Assembly: GCF_001730295.1 (NCBI RefSeq)
Contig: NZ_MIKA01000012.1
Coordinates: 1 to 64,000 of the forward strand
Direction of reading: 5' to 3'
Length of the DNA stretch: 64,000 nucleotides
Source of the DNA: Enterococcus plantarum
GTDB lineage: Bacteria > Bacillota > Bacilli > Lactobacillales > Enterococcaceae
Below the pieces are notes generated by a model, which was not told the DNA's origin, did no database searches, and saw nothing but the letters and a program-made list of their open reading frames with translations. The number at the start of each line of letters is the position of its first letter. Position 1 is the stretch's first letter. Below, one piece after another: positions 15,284-25,400 of this stretch. A program made the position numbers and the translations under genes.

Positions 15284-16222
15284 TCAGCTTTTGTAAAGAA
15301 AATACATTTCTTCGATTTTCGCTTTGACTGCCTCTACTATGCTCGGCGGTTCAACAACTCGTACCTTATCCTGTAAACGTAAAATGAAATCGACCGATTT
15401 TTTATGATTTATCAGTGGAAATACAATCGTTCCAGTAGTTGATTCCTTTTCATGCTCCTGAAAAAATTCTGCCCCTAGTTTATCAATCAAATATAATTTA
15501 TCTTTTTGCTCATAAGTTAAGACGATTTGCTGCACTTCTGGTGATACCATCGCTTCTAAATAATCAATTTCAGACTCTATGGTTAGCTCTACAGGGTCTA
15601 GTGGTCTAGATTCAAATATCTCGCCTAACAGCGCGTATGTTTGAATCCTTGTCAGTTTAAATAAGCGAAATGCCTTTCTTTTTAAACAAAAACCATACAG
15701 ATACCAATGTGAAGCTTTAAAAATAAGCTTATAAGGTTCTATTTTCCGTTCAGAATAGCCTTTCTTGGAATGGTATTGAATCACAATGATTTGCTGCGTT
15801 GCTATCGCTTGTCGTAAATCATCTAATTTATTTTTTCCGTCATTTGGTTTATACCAAGAAGATAGATCGATCAACAAATCACTTTGCGGCTGTTGTACCT
15901 TCATATTAGGGGCAATTTTTGCCAGCAAAGGACTAATTTCAGAGGATGTTGAAATACTTTGAATCGCTGAAAGTCCTGTCATAATCGTCGAAATATCCTC
16001 AGTTGAGAATACATGTTTACTTACTTTGTAACCATCGACAATACCGTAACCGCCATGAATCCCCGCATAAGAAATAATCGGAATCCCCGCTAAATTTAAG
16101 GTTTCGATATCACGATAAATGGTTCGTTTAGATACTTCCAGCCGTTCTGACAACCCTTTGGCGGTCATTCGGTCATTTTCCGTCAATAAATTTACCAAGC
16201 TGAGCAAGCGATCTATTTTCAT
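15284..16222 (-). CDS. YafY-type transcriptional regulator with HTH and WYL domains
   Basis: A 312-residue regulator. The N-terminal winged helix-turn-helix (about 1-60, MTAKGLSERLEVSKRTIYRDIETL) is followed by a WYL domain (about 140-225, IVIQYHSKKGYSERKIEPYKLIFKASHWYLYGFC) and the usual C-terminal extension. WYL domains sense ligands, and these proteins repress or activate neighbouring genes. No clear partner is adjacent; the DJ-1/DUF3224 pair lies downstream on the same strand. Confidence 0.85.
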   Translation of the reverse strand: MKIDRLLSLVNLLTENDRMTAKGLSERLEVSKRTIYRDIETLNLAGIPIISYAGIHGGYGIVDGYKVSKHVFSTEDISTIMTGLSAIQSISTSSEISPLLAKIAPNMKVQQPQSDLLIDLSSWYKPNDGKNKLDDLRQAIATQQIIVIQYHSKKGYSERKIEPYKLIFKASHWYLYGFCLKRKAFRLFKLTRIQTYALLGEIFESRPLDPVELTIESEIDYLEAMVSPEVQQIVLTYEQKDKLYLIDKLGAEFFQEHEKESTTGTIVFPLINHKKSVDFILRLQDKVRVVEPPSIVEAVKAKIEEMYFLYKS

Positions 16223-16392
16223 AATTTCTCCTTTTCACTATATCTATACAGATAAAAAAGGAATCCATTTGCTAAATGCTCATCGATTCCTTCTTTCTTG
16301 ATTTTTCTATTATCATTATACTTCGTAACAGATTATCACACAATTTAATCCAGTAAACAAACAGTCCAAAATCAGAATTTATCTACGTGGCT

Positions 16393-17049
16393 CTATAAAA
16401 TAATATTATCCTTCAAAATCTCCAGATCCGTAATCACAATCTTCCGTTCCAGAATCTTGATTGCGCCTAAGTCCTTCAACTGCTGCATCATTCGATTGAC
16501 GCTACTAGCAGAAGTAATGCCACAAAAATGAGCAATCTCTTCATTTGTCACCACAAAATCAATCAATAATCCGTCATCTATTTGCACACCAAACGTATCA
16601 TATAACTCATAAATCTGAGTGCAAACCGCACCAAATTTCCCATTCATCAACATCTGCTGCATCTTCTTCATCGAATACATCAAACGCACGCGATAATAAT
16701 CTTTCACATACATCTGCAGGTCTTTACTCTGGTTGATATCCTTCCAAAACTGTACACGATCGATTTGATACAGCTCTGCCTGGTCAGACTCAATTCGAAT
16801 GTTAAACGGCGCATCAATAAACTGAGAATATTCATCCCGTAAAAGCGAAACGATTTCCAAGCTATTGATATATCTAAGATTGAATTCTCGTCCATCTGGC
16901 GAAATAACGCTAGTTTTGATAATGCCGCTTTTTAAAATATAAGCATAACGGTCTTGTAACCCTTCATAAGTAAGATACGTTCTCTTTTTCTTCACTACGA
17001 CTGGAAACGAATGATCGTCTAAGTATTCTTGCAACACGTGGCTGTCCAT
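16393..17049 (-). CDS. Crp/Fnr-family transcriptional regulator
   Basis: A 218-residue protein with an N-terminal cyclic-nucleotide-binding-like beta roll (about 25-120) and a C-terminal HTH (about 165-205, TNEEIAHFCGITSASSVNRMMQQLKDLGAIKI). It resembles PrfA-like regulators of Gram-positives; the cNMP-binding arginine/glutamate signature is not evident, so the effector is unknown. It is divergent from the MFS gene at 17302 with a 250-bp AT-rich gap, and control of that exporter is a reasonable inference. Confidence 0.8.
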   Translation of the reverse strand: MDSHVLQEYLDDHSFPVVVKKKRTYLTYEGLQDRYAYILKSGIIKTSVISPDGREFNLRYINSLEIVSLLRDEYSQFIDAPFNIRIESDQAELYQIDRVQFWKDINQSKDLQMYVKDYYRVRLMYSMKKMQQMLMNGKFGAVCTQIYELYDTFGVQIDDGLLIDFVVTNEEIAHFCGITSASSVNRMMQQLKDLGAIKILERKIVITDLEILKDNIIL

Positions 17050-17301
17050 TTAGTAACTCCTCACCATTTATATGAAAATTTCCTGTAAAAGCTATTCTTA
17101 TTTAAGATGATAACACATCGAAAAGCAACAACAAATGTATATGACTTTTGTTATGCTTTTTTGTTAATAACTTTTTTTTAAAACAAATCCGCATTTTTTT
17201 TACTCATTTTTTTCGTATAGTATCTATACAACTAGCTTTCAGAAAAGAATTGTAACTTGCAATTTAAGCTTATCCTAACAAGAAAGAAGGAACGTGCAAC
17301 A

Positions 17302-18498
17302 ATGACGGAACATTCAGAAGAAAAATTATTCAATAAAGGGTTTATCAGCATTACGTTGATCAATTTTGTGGTCTATCTCGTTTATTACTTATTGATGGTA
17401 ATCATCGCAGTGATTGCGCAAGATACCCTTCATGCTTCATTAGGTCAAGCCGGTCTGGCTTCTGGTATTTATATTATTGGGACTTTATTTGCTCGGCTAT
17501 TTATGGGAAAAATGTTGGAGTTACTTGGTAGAAAAGCGGTCTTGCGATATGGTGCTTTATTTTATCTCATCACAACGATTGCTTATCTCTATATTCCAAG
17601 TATCGGGATTCTTTATTTTGTTCGTTTACTTAATGGCTTTGGTTATGGAACGGTGTCGACTGCGACAAATGCGATTGTGACGGCCTATATTCCTAAATCA
17701 AAACATGGTGAAGGAATCAATTATTATGGATTAAGCACTAGTTTAGCTGCAGCGATTGGTCCATTTATTGGGATGATTTTATTAAATACAACGAGTTTTT
17801 ATTTTATTATTCTGTTTTCGATCGTGCTGATTTTCTTGACAACGATTGCTTGTTTTATCTTCCCTGTAAAAAATATTCAATTAAGTGCTGCTCACAAAGC
17901 TAGTTTATCTCGTTGGACAGTTGATAGTTTTATTGAAAAAAAAGTGCTATTTATTTCGTTTATTGCCTTTTTGATGGGACTTTCTTATTCCAGCGTCCTT
18001 TCATTTCTTTCCTCTTATGCCAAAGTGATCGATTTAGTCAGTGCTAGTTCTTTTTTCTTTGTGGTCTATGCGTTGGTGATCACAGCGACTCGTCCAATGT
18101 CTGGCAGAATCTTTGATGCGCGTGGTGAAAATGCGGTCATGTACCCTAGTTTTATTTTTCTAACGGCAGGATTACTCTTATTGAGCGTGACCACAAGTGG
18201 TTGGATGTTGCTCGTTTCAGGTGGATTGATTGGTTTGGGATATGGTACGTTTATGTCAAATGGCCAAGCGATTTGTTTGAAAGCCAGTCCTAATAGTCAT
18301 CGAATCGGCATTGCATTGTCTACTTACTTCATTGGTTTAGACCTTGGTTTAGGTGTTGGACCGTACGTTTTAGGCGAATTACGAAGTCTACTTTCCTTCC
18401 AAGGGTTGTACTTCGTTGCAGGGTTGATCCCTGTGGTTTGTACGGTTCTCTATGCTTTATTTTACCAGTCAAAAGCACCCACTTACGAAAGTAAATGA
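17302..18498 (+). CDS. MFS transporter
   Basis: A 398-residue, 12-helix major facilitator protein. The loop between helices 2 and 3 (FMGKMLELLGRKAVLRYGALFY) carries the MFS motif A pattern G-x-L/x-D/E-x-x-G-R-K. The start chosen is ATG at 17302-17304, after AGAAGGAACGTGCAACA; an earlier in-frame ATG at 17257 has no ribosome site. The substrate is unknown, and drug or metabolite efflux is usual for this subgroup. A short coiled-coil ORF follows. Confidence 0.85.
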   Translation: MTEHSEEKLFNKGFISITLINFVVYLVYYLLMVIIAVIAQDTLHASLGQAGLASGIYIIGTLFARLFMGKMLELLGRKAVLRYGALFYLITTIAYLYIPSIGILYFVRLLNGFGYGTVSTATNAIVTAYIPKSKHGEGINYYGLSTSLAAAIGPFIGMILLNTTSFYFIILFSIVLIFLTTIACFIFPVKNIQLSAAHKASLSRWTVDSFIEKKVLFISFIAFLMGLSYSSVLSFLSSYAKVIDLVSASSFFFVVYALVITATRPMSGRIFDARGENAVMYPSFIFLTAGLLLLSVTTSGWMLLVSGGLIGLGYGTFMSNGQAICLKASPNSHRIGIALSTYFIGLDLGLGVGPYVLGELRSLLSFQGLYFVAGLIPVVCTVLYALFYQSKAPTYESK

Positions 18499-18523
18499 AA
18501 CGAACAATAAAAGGAGCGATAGT

Positions 18524-18706
18524 ATGAATACAGATGAACATATGCTAGAAATGTTACAGCAAACTTTAGTAAAAATTGATGAATTGAATACTCGAATAGG
18601 TCATATCGAAAAAGATCTTACATCGATCACTATGCACCAACTAGCTATGGATCATTACGCACAAGCGATTCAAATGGCTACAGAAAATAATAACATCATG
18701 GGTTAA
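18524..18706 (+). CDS. Small coiled-coil protein, 60 aa
   Basis: ATG at 18524 follows AAAAGGAGCGATAGT, 25 bp after the MFS stop, so it is likely cotranscribed. The sequence MLEMLQQTLVKIDELNTRIGHIEKDLTSI is a heptad-rich helix. There is no signal peptide or membrane segment and I recognise no family. Confidence 0.6.
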   Translation: MNTDEHMLEMLQQTLVKIDELNTRIGHIEKDLTSITMHQLAMDHYAQAIQMATENNNIMG

Positions 18707-18770
18707 AATCAGAGAAGATCAAACGCTCATTGACTCTACTACTTAGCTTTGTTGCATTATCATAAAAAAT

Positions 18771-18820
18771 AAAAATCAGCGTCGCTTATCAGGGTTAACC
18801 TGTTGGCGACGCTGATTTTT
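18771..18820. terminator. Bidirectional terminator between the MFS unit and the met cluster
   Basis: The arms AAAAATCAGCGTCGC and GCGACGCTGATTTTT pair perfectly around a 20-nt loop and carry A and T runs on the two sides, so the hairpin serves both convergent units. Its right arm reaches the metQ stop. Confidence 0.85.
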
Positions 18821-19641
18821 TAAAATGCAGGTGTTAATGTTTCACTGTATTTTGTTTCCAGTAATTCTCGAACTTTATCGCTCGTCATCGCTTTTTTCAG
18901 CGCTTTGATTTTATCTGAATCTTTGTTGTCTTCTCTGGCAACCAAGCTGATTGCAAAACGATCATCTACTTTCTTCTCCAATAAAATAGCATCTTTTGGT
19001 GTCAACCCAATTTTCGCAATATAGGTTGGATAATTGTAGACCATCGCAATATTATTTTCGTTATACGCTTCAGCTAGATTTAATAAATCAACAGAAACCC
19101 ATTCCAATTTTTTCGGGTTTTCAACAATATCTTTGATTGTTCCATTAAAGCCAACGCCATCTTTTAATGTGATCAGACCAGCATCATCTAGGATCGCCAA
19201 AGCCCGACCTTCATTTGAAACATCACTTGGCAAGGCGATTTTTGCTCCTTCTGGAAGCTCTTTGATATCTTTATATTCCTTAGAATAAAACCCAACTTTA
19301 GCATTGTATATTTTTTGTACGACAACTAAATTACCGTCTTTTTCCTCATTGAATTTTTGCATAAACGGTTCATGTTGCGCAAAGTTCGCGTCGATTTCTT
19401 TGGCATTCAATAATTCGTTGTATTGAATATTATCATTTACTTGCACTAATTCTACTTTGTAGCCAGGTTCAACTTCTTTTGCGGCTAACTCAACTACTTC
19501 AACGGTTGAGGGAATATGTGAAGCAACTTTGATCACTTTATCTTCTTTTTTCTCTGTATTTGCTTCTTTTTTCTGACCTCCGCACCCGACAATTGCCACT
19601 CCAGCCAACACTAACATACTGATCCATACTTTCTTTTTCAT
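18820..19641 (-). CDS. metQ: MetQ/NlpA-family substrate-binding lipoprotein
   Basis: A 273-residue lipoprotein. The signal MKKKVWISMLVLAGVAIVGCGG ends in a VGC lipobox, and the mature part has the NlpA fold (VIKVASHIPSTVEVVELA, DANFAQHEPFMQKFN, GAKIALPSDVSNEGRALAIL). It delivers substrate to the adjacent MetI-MetN transporter. The family usually binds methionine, but the neighbourhood here (lipoate ligase, no S-box or T-box seen) leaves the substrate open. Confidence 0.85.
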   Translation of the reverse strand: MKKKVWISMLVLAGVAIVGCGGQKKEANTEKKEDKVIKVASHIPSTVEVVELAAKEVEPGYKVELVQVNDNIQYNELLNAKEIDANFAQHEPFMQKFNEEKDGNLVVVQKIYNAKVGFYSKEYKDIKELPEGAKIALPSDVSNEGRALAILDDAGLITLKDGVGFNGTIKDIVENPKKLEWVSVDLLNLAEAYNENNIAMVYNYPTYIAKIGLTPKDAILLEKKVDDRFAISLVAREDNKDSDKIKALKKAMTSDKVRELLETKYSETLTPAF

Positions 19642-19658
19642 GATTTTGCTCCAATCTA

Positions 19659-20333
19659 TTATTTTTTGTTTATTTTTTTAGCTAACCAGCTACCGCTGAT
19701 TTGAATCACACTGACAAAAACGATCATCAAGACAATTGCCGTATACATGACGGCATATTCATAACGTTGATAGCCATAACGCAAGGCAAAATCGCCAATT
19801 CCGCCACCACCGATCACACCCATTACAGTCGAATAAGAAACCATACTAATAATTACTGATGTCAACGCTAGAACTAATCCAGAGCGTGCCTCCACATATA
19901 AAAAACGAAAAATCAATTGAACCTTGGTACTGCCTAAAGAACGTGCTAGTTCTAAACTATCGTTTGGCATTTCTAAAAGCACTTGCTCCACAAGTCTGGC
20001 ATATATTGCAACTGCTACAAAACTTAATGGTAACGCTGCTGCATACGTCCCAAATGCCGTTCCTAGTACAAAGCGAGTAAAGGGAATCAGTGCCACTACA
20101 AACAATAAAAAAGGGAATGAGCGAACAATATTAATATAGCCATTCAATAAAATCCCTATCCACTGACTGGACTTACTCGGTAATATTTTCGTTAAATACA
20201 CAAAGGTTCCAAGTGGTAATCCCAGAGCTACCGCAGCGACGATTGAAATTAAAATCATGATGCCACTTTCAGAAAGAGCTTTTGTAAGTTCTGGAAGGTA
20301 GTAACTAATTTTATCTATATATGCTGTCATCAT
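19659..20333 (-). CDS. metI: MetI-family ABC transporter permease
   Basis: A 224-residue permease with about five membrane helices. The EAA loop is LLEMPNDSLELARSLGSTKVQLIFRFLYVEA, the contact point for the ATPase. Its ATG overlaps the end of the ATPase gene (ATGA type, 20330-20333), showing coupled translation. It forms the membrane channel of a MetNIQ-like importer. Confidence 0.88.
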   Translation of the reverse strand: MMTAYIDKISYYLPELTKALSESGIMILISIVAAVALGLPLGTFVYLTKILPSKSSQWIGILLNGYINIVRSFPFLLFVVALIPFTRFVLGTAFGTYAAALPLSFVAVAIYARLVEQVLLEMPNDSLELARSLGSTKVQLIFRFLYVEARSGLVLALTSVIISMVSYSTVMGVIGGGGIGDFALRYGYQRYEYAVMYTAIVLMIVFVSVIQISGSWLAKKINKK

Positions 20334-21061
20334 CCCAAACTCTCCCGAACTCTTTCATAATATGTGCCAAATTGTAGCTGTTGTTGCTCTTTTTGAATCG
20401 CTAGAGTTTCTAGCACTTTGCCTTTTTCCAAAATTGCCGTTCGATTACATAATTGCTTGATCAATGTTAACTCATGGCTAACAATGACCATCGTTGTCCC
20501 AAACGTTTGATTGATTTTTCGTAATAATTCCATGATGTCATAGGCATTTTGGCCGTCTAACGCGGAAGTTGGTTCATCACAGAGTAAGATTTTAGGTTGT
20601 GTAATCAACGCTCGCGCAATCCCCACACGTTGCTTCTCACCACCGCTAAGCTGTCTGGGATACTGTTCTCCCTTCTCTGACAGACGTACAAAATCCAGCA
20701 CTTCCTGCACCCGCTTTTGATCATAGGTTTTATTTAAACGTAAAGGAAGTCCTATATTTTCATTCACCGTTTGATTGTAAAGTAAATTGAATTGCTGGAA
20801 AATCATGCCGATTTGTTTTCGATTTTGACGCTGTTCTGCTTCGCTCAACTGCATCAAATCTACTCCCGCAACTTTGACTGTGCCTTGACTTGGCCGTTCT
20901 AGGGTATTGATCATACGCAATAGCGTTGATTTCCCAGAACCACTTTCACCGATCACACCAAATAATTCATGGTCGTTTATTTGCAAATCAACATTATCTA
21001 ATGCTTTGACAGTCACTTTCTTGTGGCTATAGCTCTTTGAAACTTGTTCAAAACGAATCAT
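20330..21061 (-). CDS. metN: MetN-like ABC ATPase lacking the C-terminal NIL domain
   Basis: A 243-residue ATPase with Walker A IGESGSGKSTLL, signature LSGGEKQRVGIARAL, Walker B KILLCDEPTSALD and the H-loop VIVSHELT. Standard MetN proteins are about 340 residues and carry a C-terminal ACT-like NIL domain that binds methionine and inhibits transport. That domain is absent here: the protein stops about 20 residues after the H-loop region. Either regulation differs or the transporter carries another substrate. Confidence 0.85.
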   Translation of the reverse strand: MIRFEQVSKSYSHKKVTVKALDNVDLQINDHELFGVIGESGSGKSTLLRMINTLERPSQGTVKVAGVDLMQLSEAEQRQNRKQIGMIFQQFNLLYNQTVNENIGLPLRLNKTYDQKRVQEVLDFVRLSEKGEQYPRQLSGGEKQRVGIARALITQPKILLCDEPTSALDGQNAYDIMELLRKINQTFGTTMVIVSHELTLIKQLCNRTAILEKGKVLETLAIQKEQQQLQFGTYYERVRESLG

Positions 21062-21076
21062 GTTATTCCCTCCAAC

Positions 21077-22090
21077 TTAATCAACCAATAACTGAATAAA
21101 TTCTGCTTTCGAAATATTACTAAAATAATCGTCTACAGTGATTTCAGCTAAGACATGTTCCAGTGCTTCTCGATCATACCTACAGCCAATCAATAAATCA
21201 GCTATTTCTTTCGTATCTTTTTGGCTAAAATAATCACCATAAATCGCAATTGCTGAGATACGTCCTTTTTCCACAGAAATATTGGCTTCCATTAGTCCAC
21301 CTGTGAACTTCTCTTCTCTTTTTATTGTATACTTCGGTTCCTCACCAAATACCCAATCATCATTTCCATAAATGTCTAACACCAATTGGTCGATAGCTTG
21401 CTCATCTTCTTGTGTAAGTTGATACTCTTGTGACTTGATTGATTCCATCGTTTTCGCGTTAAATAAATGCAGCAATAATCGATCTCGAAACGCTTCTGTA
21501 GAAATCCCTTGATATTCTTTCGCCAGATATGGTTTGAGATTAGTTACTCGGCTTCTGACAGATTTTGTCCCTTTTGATGCTAGCTTTTTTTCGGAAACAG
21601 TCAATACCCGGCTAACTTCGTCTAAGTCAACATCCAACATCAATGTACCGTGAGAATACATTTTTTTATTTTTCGTATACATAGCATTTCCAGAGAATTT
21701 TTTCCCATCAATCAACAAATCATTTCTACCACTGACTTCGGCCCCCGTTGCGCCCATTTCATGTAAGGCCTCAATGATTGGTTGTGTGACTACTTTAAAG
21801 TTCCCAAAAGATTCATGATCTGCATTCACAACAAAGCTAAAACTCAGATTCCCCAAATCATCATACACCGCACCACCGCCAGATAATCTTCTGGTAATTG
21901 TGATTTGATGTTCTTTTGCATAAGCCAAATCAACTTCCGCTCGCACATTCTGATTGCGTCCAACAATGACACAAGGTTTTTGAATATAAAACAAAACAAG
22001 TGGCTCGTCAAACGTTGATTGGTTCAGTAGATATTGTTCTGTCGCTAAGTTTCGGCGAATATCGTGAGAGGGCATCCTTACATAATACAT
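21077..22090 (-). CDS. lplA: Lipoate-protein ligase LplA
   Basis: A 337-residue ligase. The lipoate/ATP-binding loop reads [15 protein letters not shown] and [22 protein letters not shown], followed by [18 protein letters not shown] with the catalytic lysine in DGKKFSG, and a C-terminal accessory domain (about 250-337). It activates free lipoate with ATP and attaches it to E2/GcvH lysines. It is the first gene of a tight minus-strand run into the ABC transporter genes (15 bp gap), which ties lipoate scavenging to that transporter. Confidence 0.93.
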   Translation of the reverse strand: MYYVRMPSHDIRRNLATEQYLLNQSTFDEPLVLFYIQKPCVIVGRNQNVRAEVDLAYAKEHQITITRRLSGGGAVYDDLGNLSFSFVVNADHESFGNFKVVTQPIIEALHEMGATGAEVSGRNDLLIDGKKFSGNAMYTKNKKMYSHGTLMLDVDLDEVSRVLTVSEKKLASKGTKSVRSRVTNLKPYLAKEYQGISTEAFRDRLLLHLFNAKTMESIKSQEYQLTQEDEQAIDQLVLDIYGNDDWVFGEEPKYTIKREEKFTGGLMEANISVEKGRISAIAIYGDYFSQKDTKEIADLLIGCRYDREALEHVLAEITVDDYFSNISKAEFIQLLVD

Positions 22091-22341
22091 TCTATTCCTC
22101 TTTTCTTATTTTTTCGCTTTTTTATAAAAGTGCTTTCAATAGAAGAAATAAAAACTTTCTGATTATTCCAACAACAGATTCAGTCTATCATTCCTAATTA
22201 TAATATTACACATATTTGCTCAAAAAAGCTCTATATTATGAGGAAAATAGATATTTTATATAACAGAAATTTCCGTTTACGACAGATTTTAGTACACAAG
22301 AACTCTGAGAACTTTAGAATTCATAGAGCTAAGTAAAATAA

Positions 22342-22392
22342 AAAACCGCTCCAATGATCTGAAGATTCTGATCATTAGAGTGGTTTCTTCTT
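22342..22392. terminator. Terminator-like hairpin between lplA and the large surface protein gene
   Basis: AACCGCTCcAATGATC pairs with GATCATTAGAGTGGTT, with T-rich sequence after it on the plus strand and an A/T run on the other. It lies before the stop of the surface protein gene and can serve as its terminator (minus strand). The rest of 22091-22341 is AT-rich; I see no methionine riboswitch or T-box in it. Confidence 0.65.
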
Positions 22393-22449
22393 ATAAGAGA
22401 TTTAATTTTCTGGTGAGGATCTCAACCTAATTAGCGAATCTCTTCCCAA

Positions 22450-25400
22450 TTATTTTTTTTCTACTAATCGAACTTGAAGAGCTTCCATACGCAATGATTT
22501 GCCAACAGTACCAGCAGTTGCGCCGTTTGAAACATATTTTTGCCAGCCATAGTTACGTCCATGAACACGATACTGAACATCGTATCGTTTAGCTAATTCA
22601 CCCGTCAATTTGATTTGGATAGCTTCCATTTGACGAACTTGCCCAACAGTTCCTGCTACGGCGCCATTTGAAACGAATTTTTGCCAGCCAATGTTTCTAA
22701 CGTGTGCACGGTATTTGATACCACCTGCAACTGACTTAGCCGATTTAGGCATTTCAACGTCTGATAATGTTAATTTTACAGCTTCCATTTGTAAAGATTT
22801 TCCAGTTGTCCCAATCACTTTATTGGCTCCAACAGGTTTCATCCAGCCTTTATTACTAACATGAGCTGATCCTCTGAATGTTGGTACTACTTTTTGAGCG
22901 TTCTCTAATTGTTTTTGCAATGCAGCTTTAGTATCCGTATCACGGATTTGTTCAATGGTTTTCGCTGCTTTGGCAAAGTCTTTTCCTTTGATTTGTGCTT
23001 CTGCCAACTCAATCAGTAGCTTATCGTGAACAAGGTTATCTGTTTTTACGAGTGCCTTAACTTCCTTTTCAACTGCAGCTTTTGTTGTTAATTTAGAGAT
23101 TTTTTCTTTTGCTGCTGCTTTTTCTTCAACAGATAAGTTTTCTAAAGCATCGATTTGTTTATTCGCATCAGCTTTCGCATCCGTCAATGCAATACTATCA
23201 TTAAGTTTCTTTTGGTATTGTTTACGAGTAGCATCTGATTTTAATTGGTTGATTACTTTTTGAGCCTCTACATAAGAGCCAGAAGCAATCAATGAGTCAA
23301 CGTCATTTGTCTTTTCTTTATCAAAGATACGGATATCTTCTGCTTTTGCGGATTCATAAATTTTTACTGCCGCAGCTTTATCTTTAGTAACTTCAACTTC
23401 TTTTTGATAGGCCTCTTTTTGTCTTTGAGATAAACTTAAAAGACCATCAATCGCCTTTTTAATTACAGTTTTATAATTATCTGCTGCATTTGATATCTCA
23501 CGGTCTAGGCATAGCTGAGCAATTTTTTTACTTAATGTAGTAACCTCATCTACAGATTTGCAATCAAACGTTTGTGAGATAAATTGTTTTTTCTCTGCGT
23601 CCGTTAATTCTTTGTAATTTTTAATCTTGTTAATGAGCGTGTTTTTTTCTTTATCTAATTCAAATTTGTCTTGTTCAATTTGCTTATTCGCCGCACTGGC
23701 TTTGTTAAATACGTCATCCACTTCGTCTCTATCTGTAGCTAAATTGATTTCTGCTTTATAGCCATTTTTTTCTTCTTTGGATAAAAATTCTAGTGTATCG
23801 ATTTCGGCTTTTTTATCCTCTTTATATTGTTCTAACTCTTTGGCTAATTCATTTGCTGATGCATTGCCTTTATCTAATTCTTTGGCTTGATCTAATGCAT
23901 CAGTAATTTGTTGTACTGTAGTTGCCTTATCAATATCTTTAAATGCCACTGTTTTTTCAGCTGCAGTTAGATTTTCCAATTTATTTATAACTTCCTTAGC
24001 TAAACCTTTGGCATCTGCTAGATCAGCATCATCGATCGCGCCAACTCCAGCTTTGTAATCAGCATAGATTGCATCATTCAAAATTGCTGTGATTGCAGCT
24101 GAACTTTCTGCTTTATCAATACTATCAATAAAAGGTTTTTGCTCTTCCTCTGACAAATAGTTAAACTTTTTGATTTTTGATTTTGCCGTTTCTTTTTCGT
24201 TGTTTAATTGAACGGTCGCATCTTCTGTTTTAGCACTAGCAAATTGCTCTGCTACCTCAGCTATGTTGATTGCTTTGTCTACATTCTCTATCAGTGTTAT
24301 TTTGGCGTCTTTTGATAAATGTTTCAATGCGTTAATCTCTTTGATTGCTTGCTCTTTAGCAGCTTTTAGCTCTGCTTCATTTTTTTCTTTCCATTCACGT
24401 GCAGCGTTTTGTGCTTCGACCACTATTTTTGCTATTTCTGTTGTATCATTCGTTAATCGAATAGATTCTAAATAATGATTTTTTTGAACCTCATCTAATT
24501 CTAGCTTATCGACTAAATCCTTCGCTACTTGTTGTGCTTTTCCAGTATCTTGCTCTTTTTCAATGTCTTTAACGGCAATAAGCGCCTTCCACTCTGATTG
24601 TACTACACTCAGTTCTTCTAGCGTCTTACTAGCTTCTACACGAGTAGTGAATTTTCTCACTTCTGCATCTGTAATCAACTCATTTGCTTTTTTATCATTC
24701 AAAATAGTTGTTTTTAAAGCTGTTTTTTCCGTTTTTAGTTGTGATGCAAGAGCACCTTCTAGAACGTCCTTCACTTCTTTGGCAATAACCGATTCTAGCG
24801 AGATTAATTTACTTAGTGTTTCAGCGTTGGTTTCTTTTCCTACACCGTTGATCATCGCTATTAATTCATCATGTTTTGTTGAATCAACTTCTTTAATTTC
24901 TGCTACTTTCGTTTTTAACTCAGCAATTTTCCCTGTTATTTCCTCACTTAAAAGAGTAGTATTTTCAGCTGTTGCCTTTGCTACAATAGCGTCAATCTCC
25001 ACTTTTGTTTCTACCGCATCAATTCCTTTATTATAGTTATACTTTTGTAGTTCTGAAAGGTACGTTAGATTGTTTATAACTGCTTTTTGTTCTATTTTGT
25101 ATTGTGGAATGTTCGCAAGTGCAGTGTCTTCTGCAATCGCTTGTTCCATAATTTCATTTGCAGCTACTTTGATTTCTTCTAATTGTGTGTCAAAACTTGC
25201 TTTAGCTGTCGCATAATTTTCATCCACTACTACTTTTTCATATGTTTTTATTAATGCATCAAACCCAAGTGCTGTAATCTTGTTGATATATGTTGTTTTC
25301 GTCCCATCAGATAAGAAACTCAATGCATTGATTTTACTCGCATATTCCTCTTTTTCATTCGCAACCGACTGAACTACATCAGCTTGGCGTGCCTCTTTAA

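Noticed and set aside
22091-22449. Possible methionine riboswitch or T-box before lplA/met genes
   Set aside because: I looked for S-box and T-box landmarks on the minus strand and found none; only AT-rich sequence and one terminator-like hairpin are present.
22450-22600. LPXTG sorting signal at the end of the large surface protein
   Set aside because: The protein ends in a ChW repeat (RMEALQVRLVEKK) with no LPXTG, hydrophobic helix or charged-tail arrangement.
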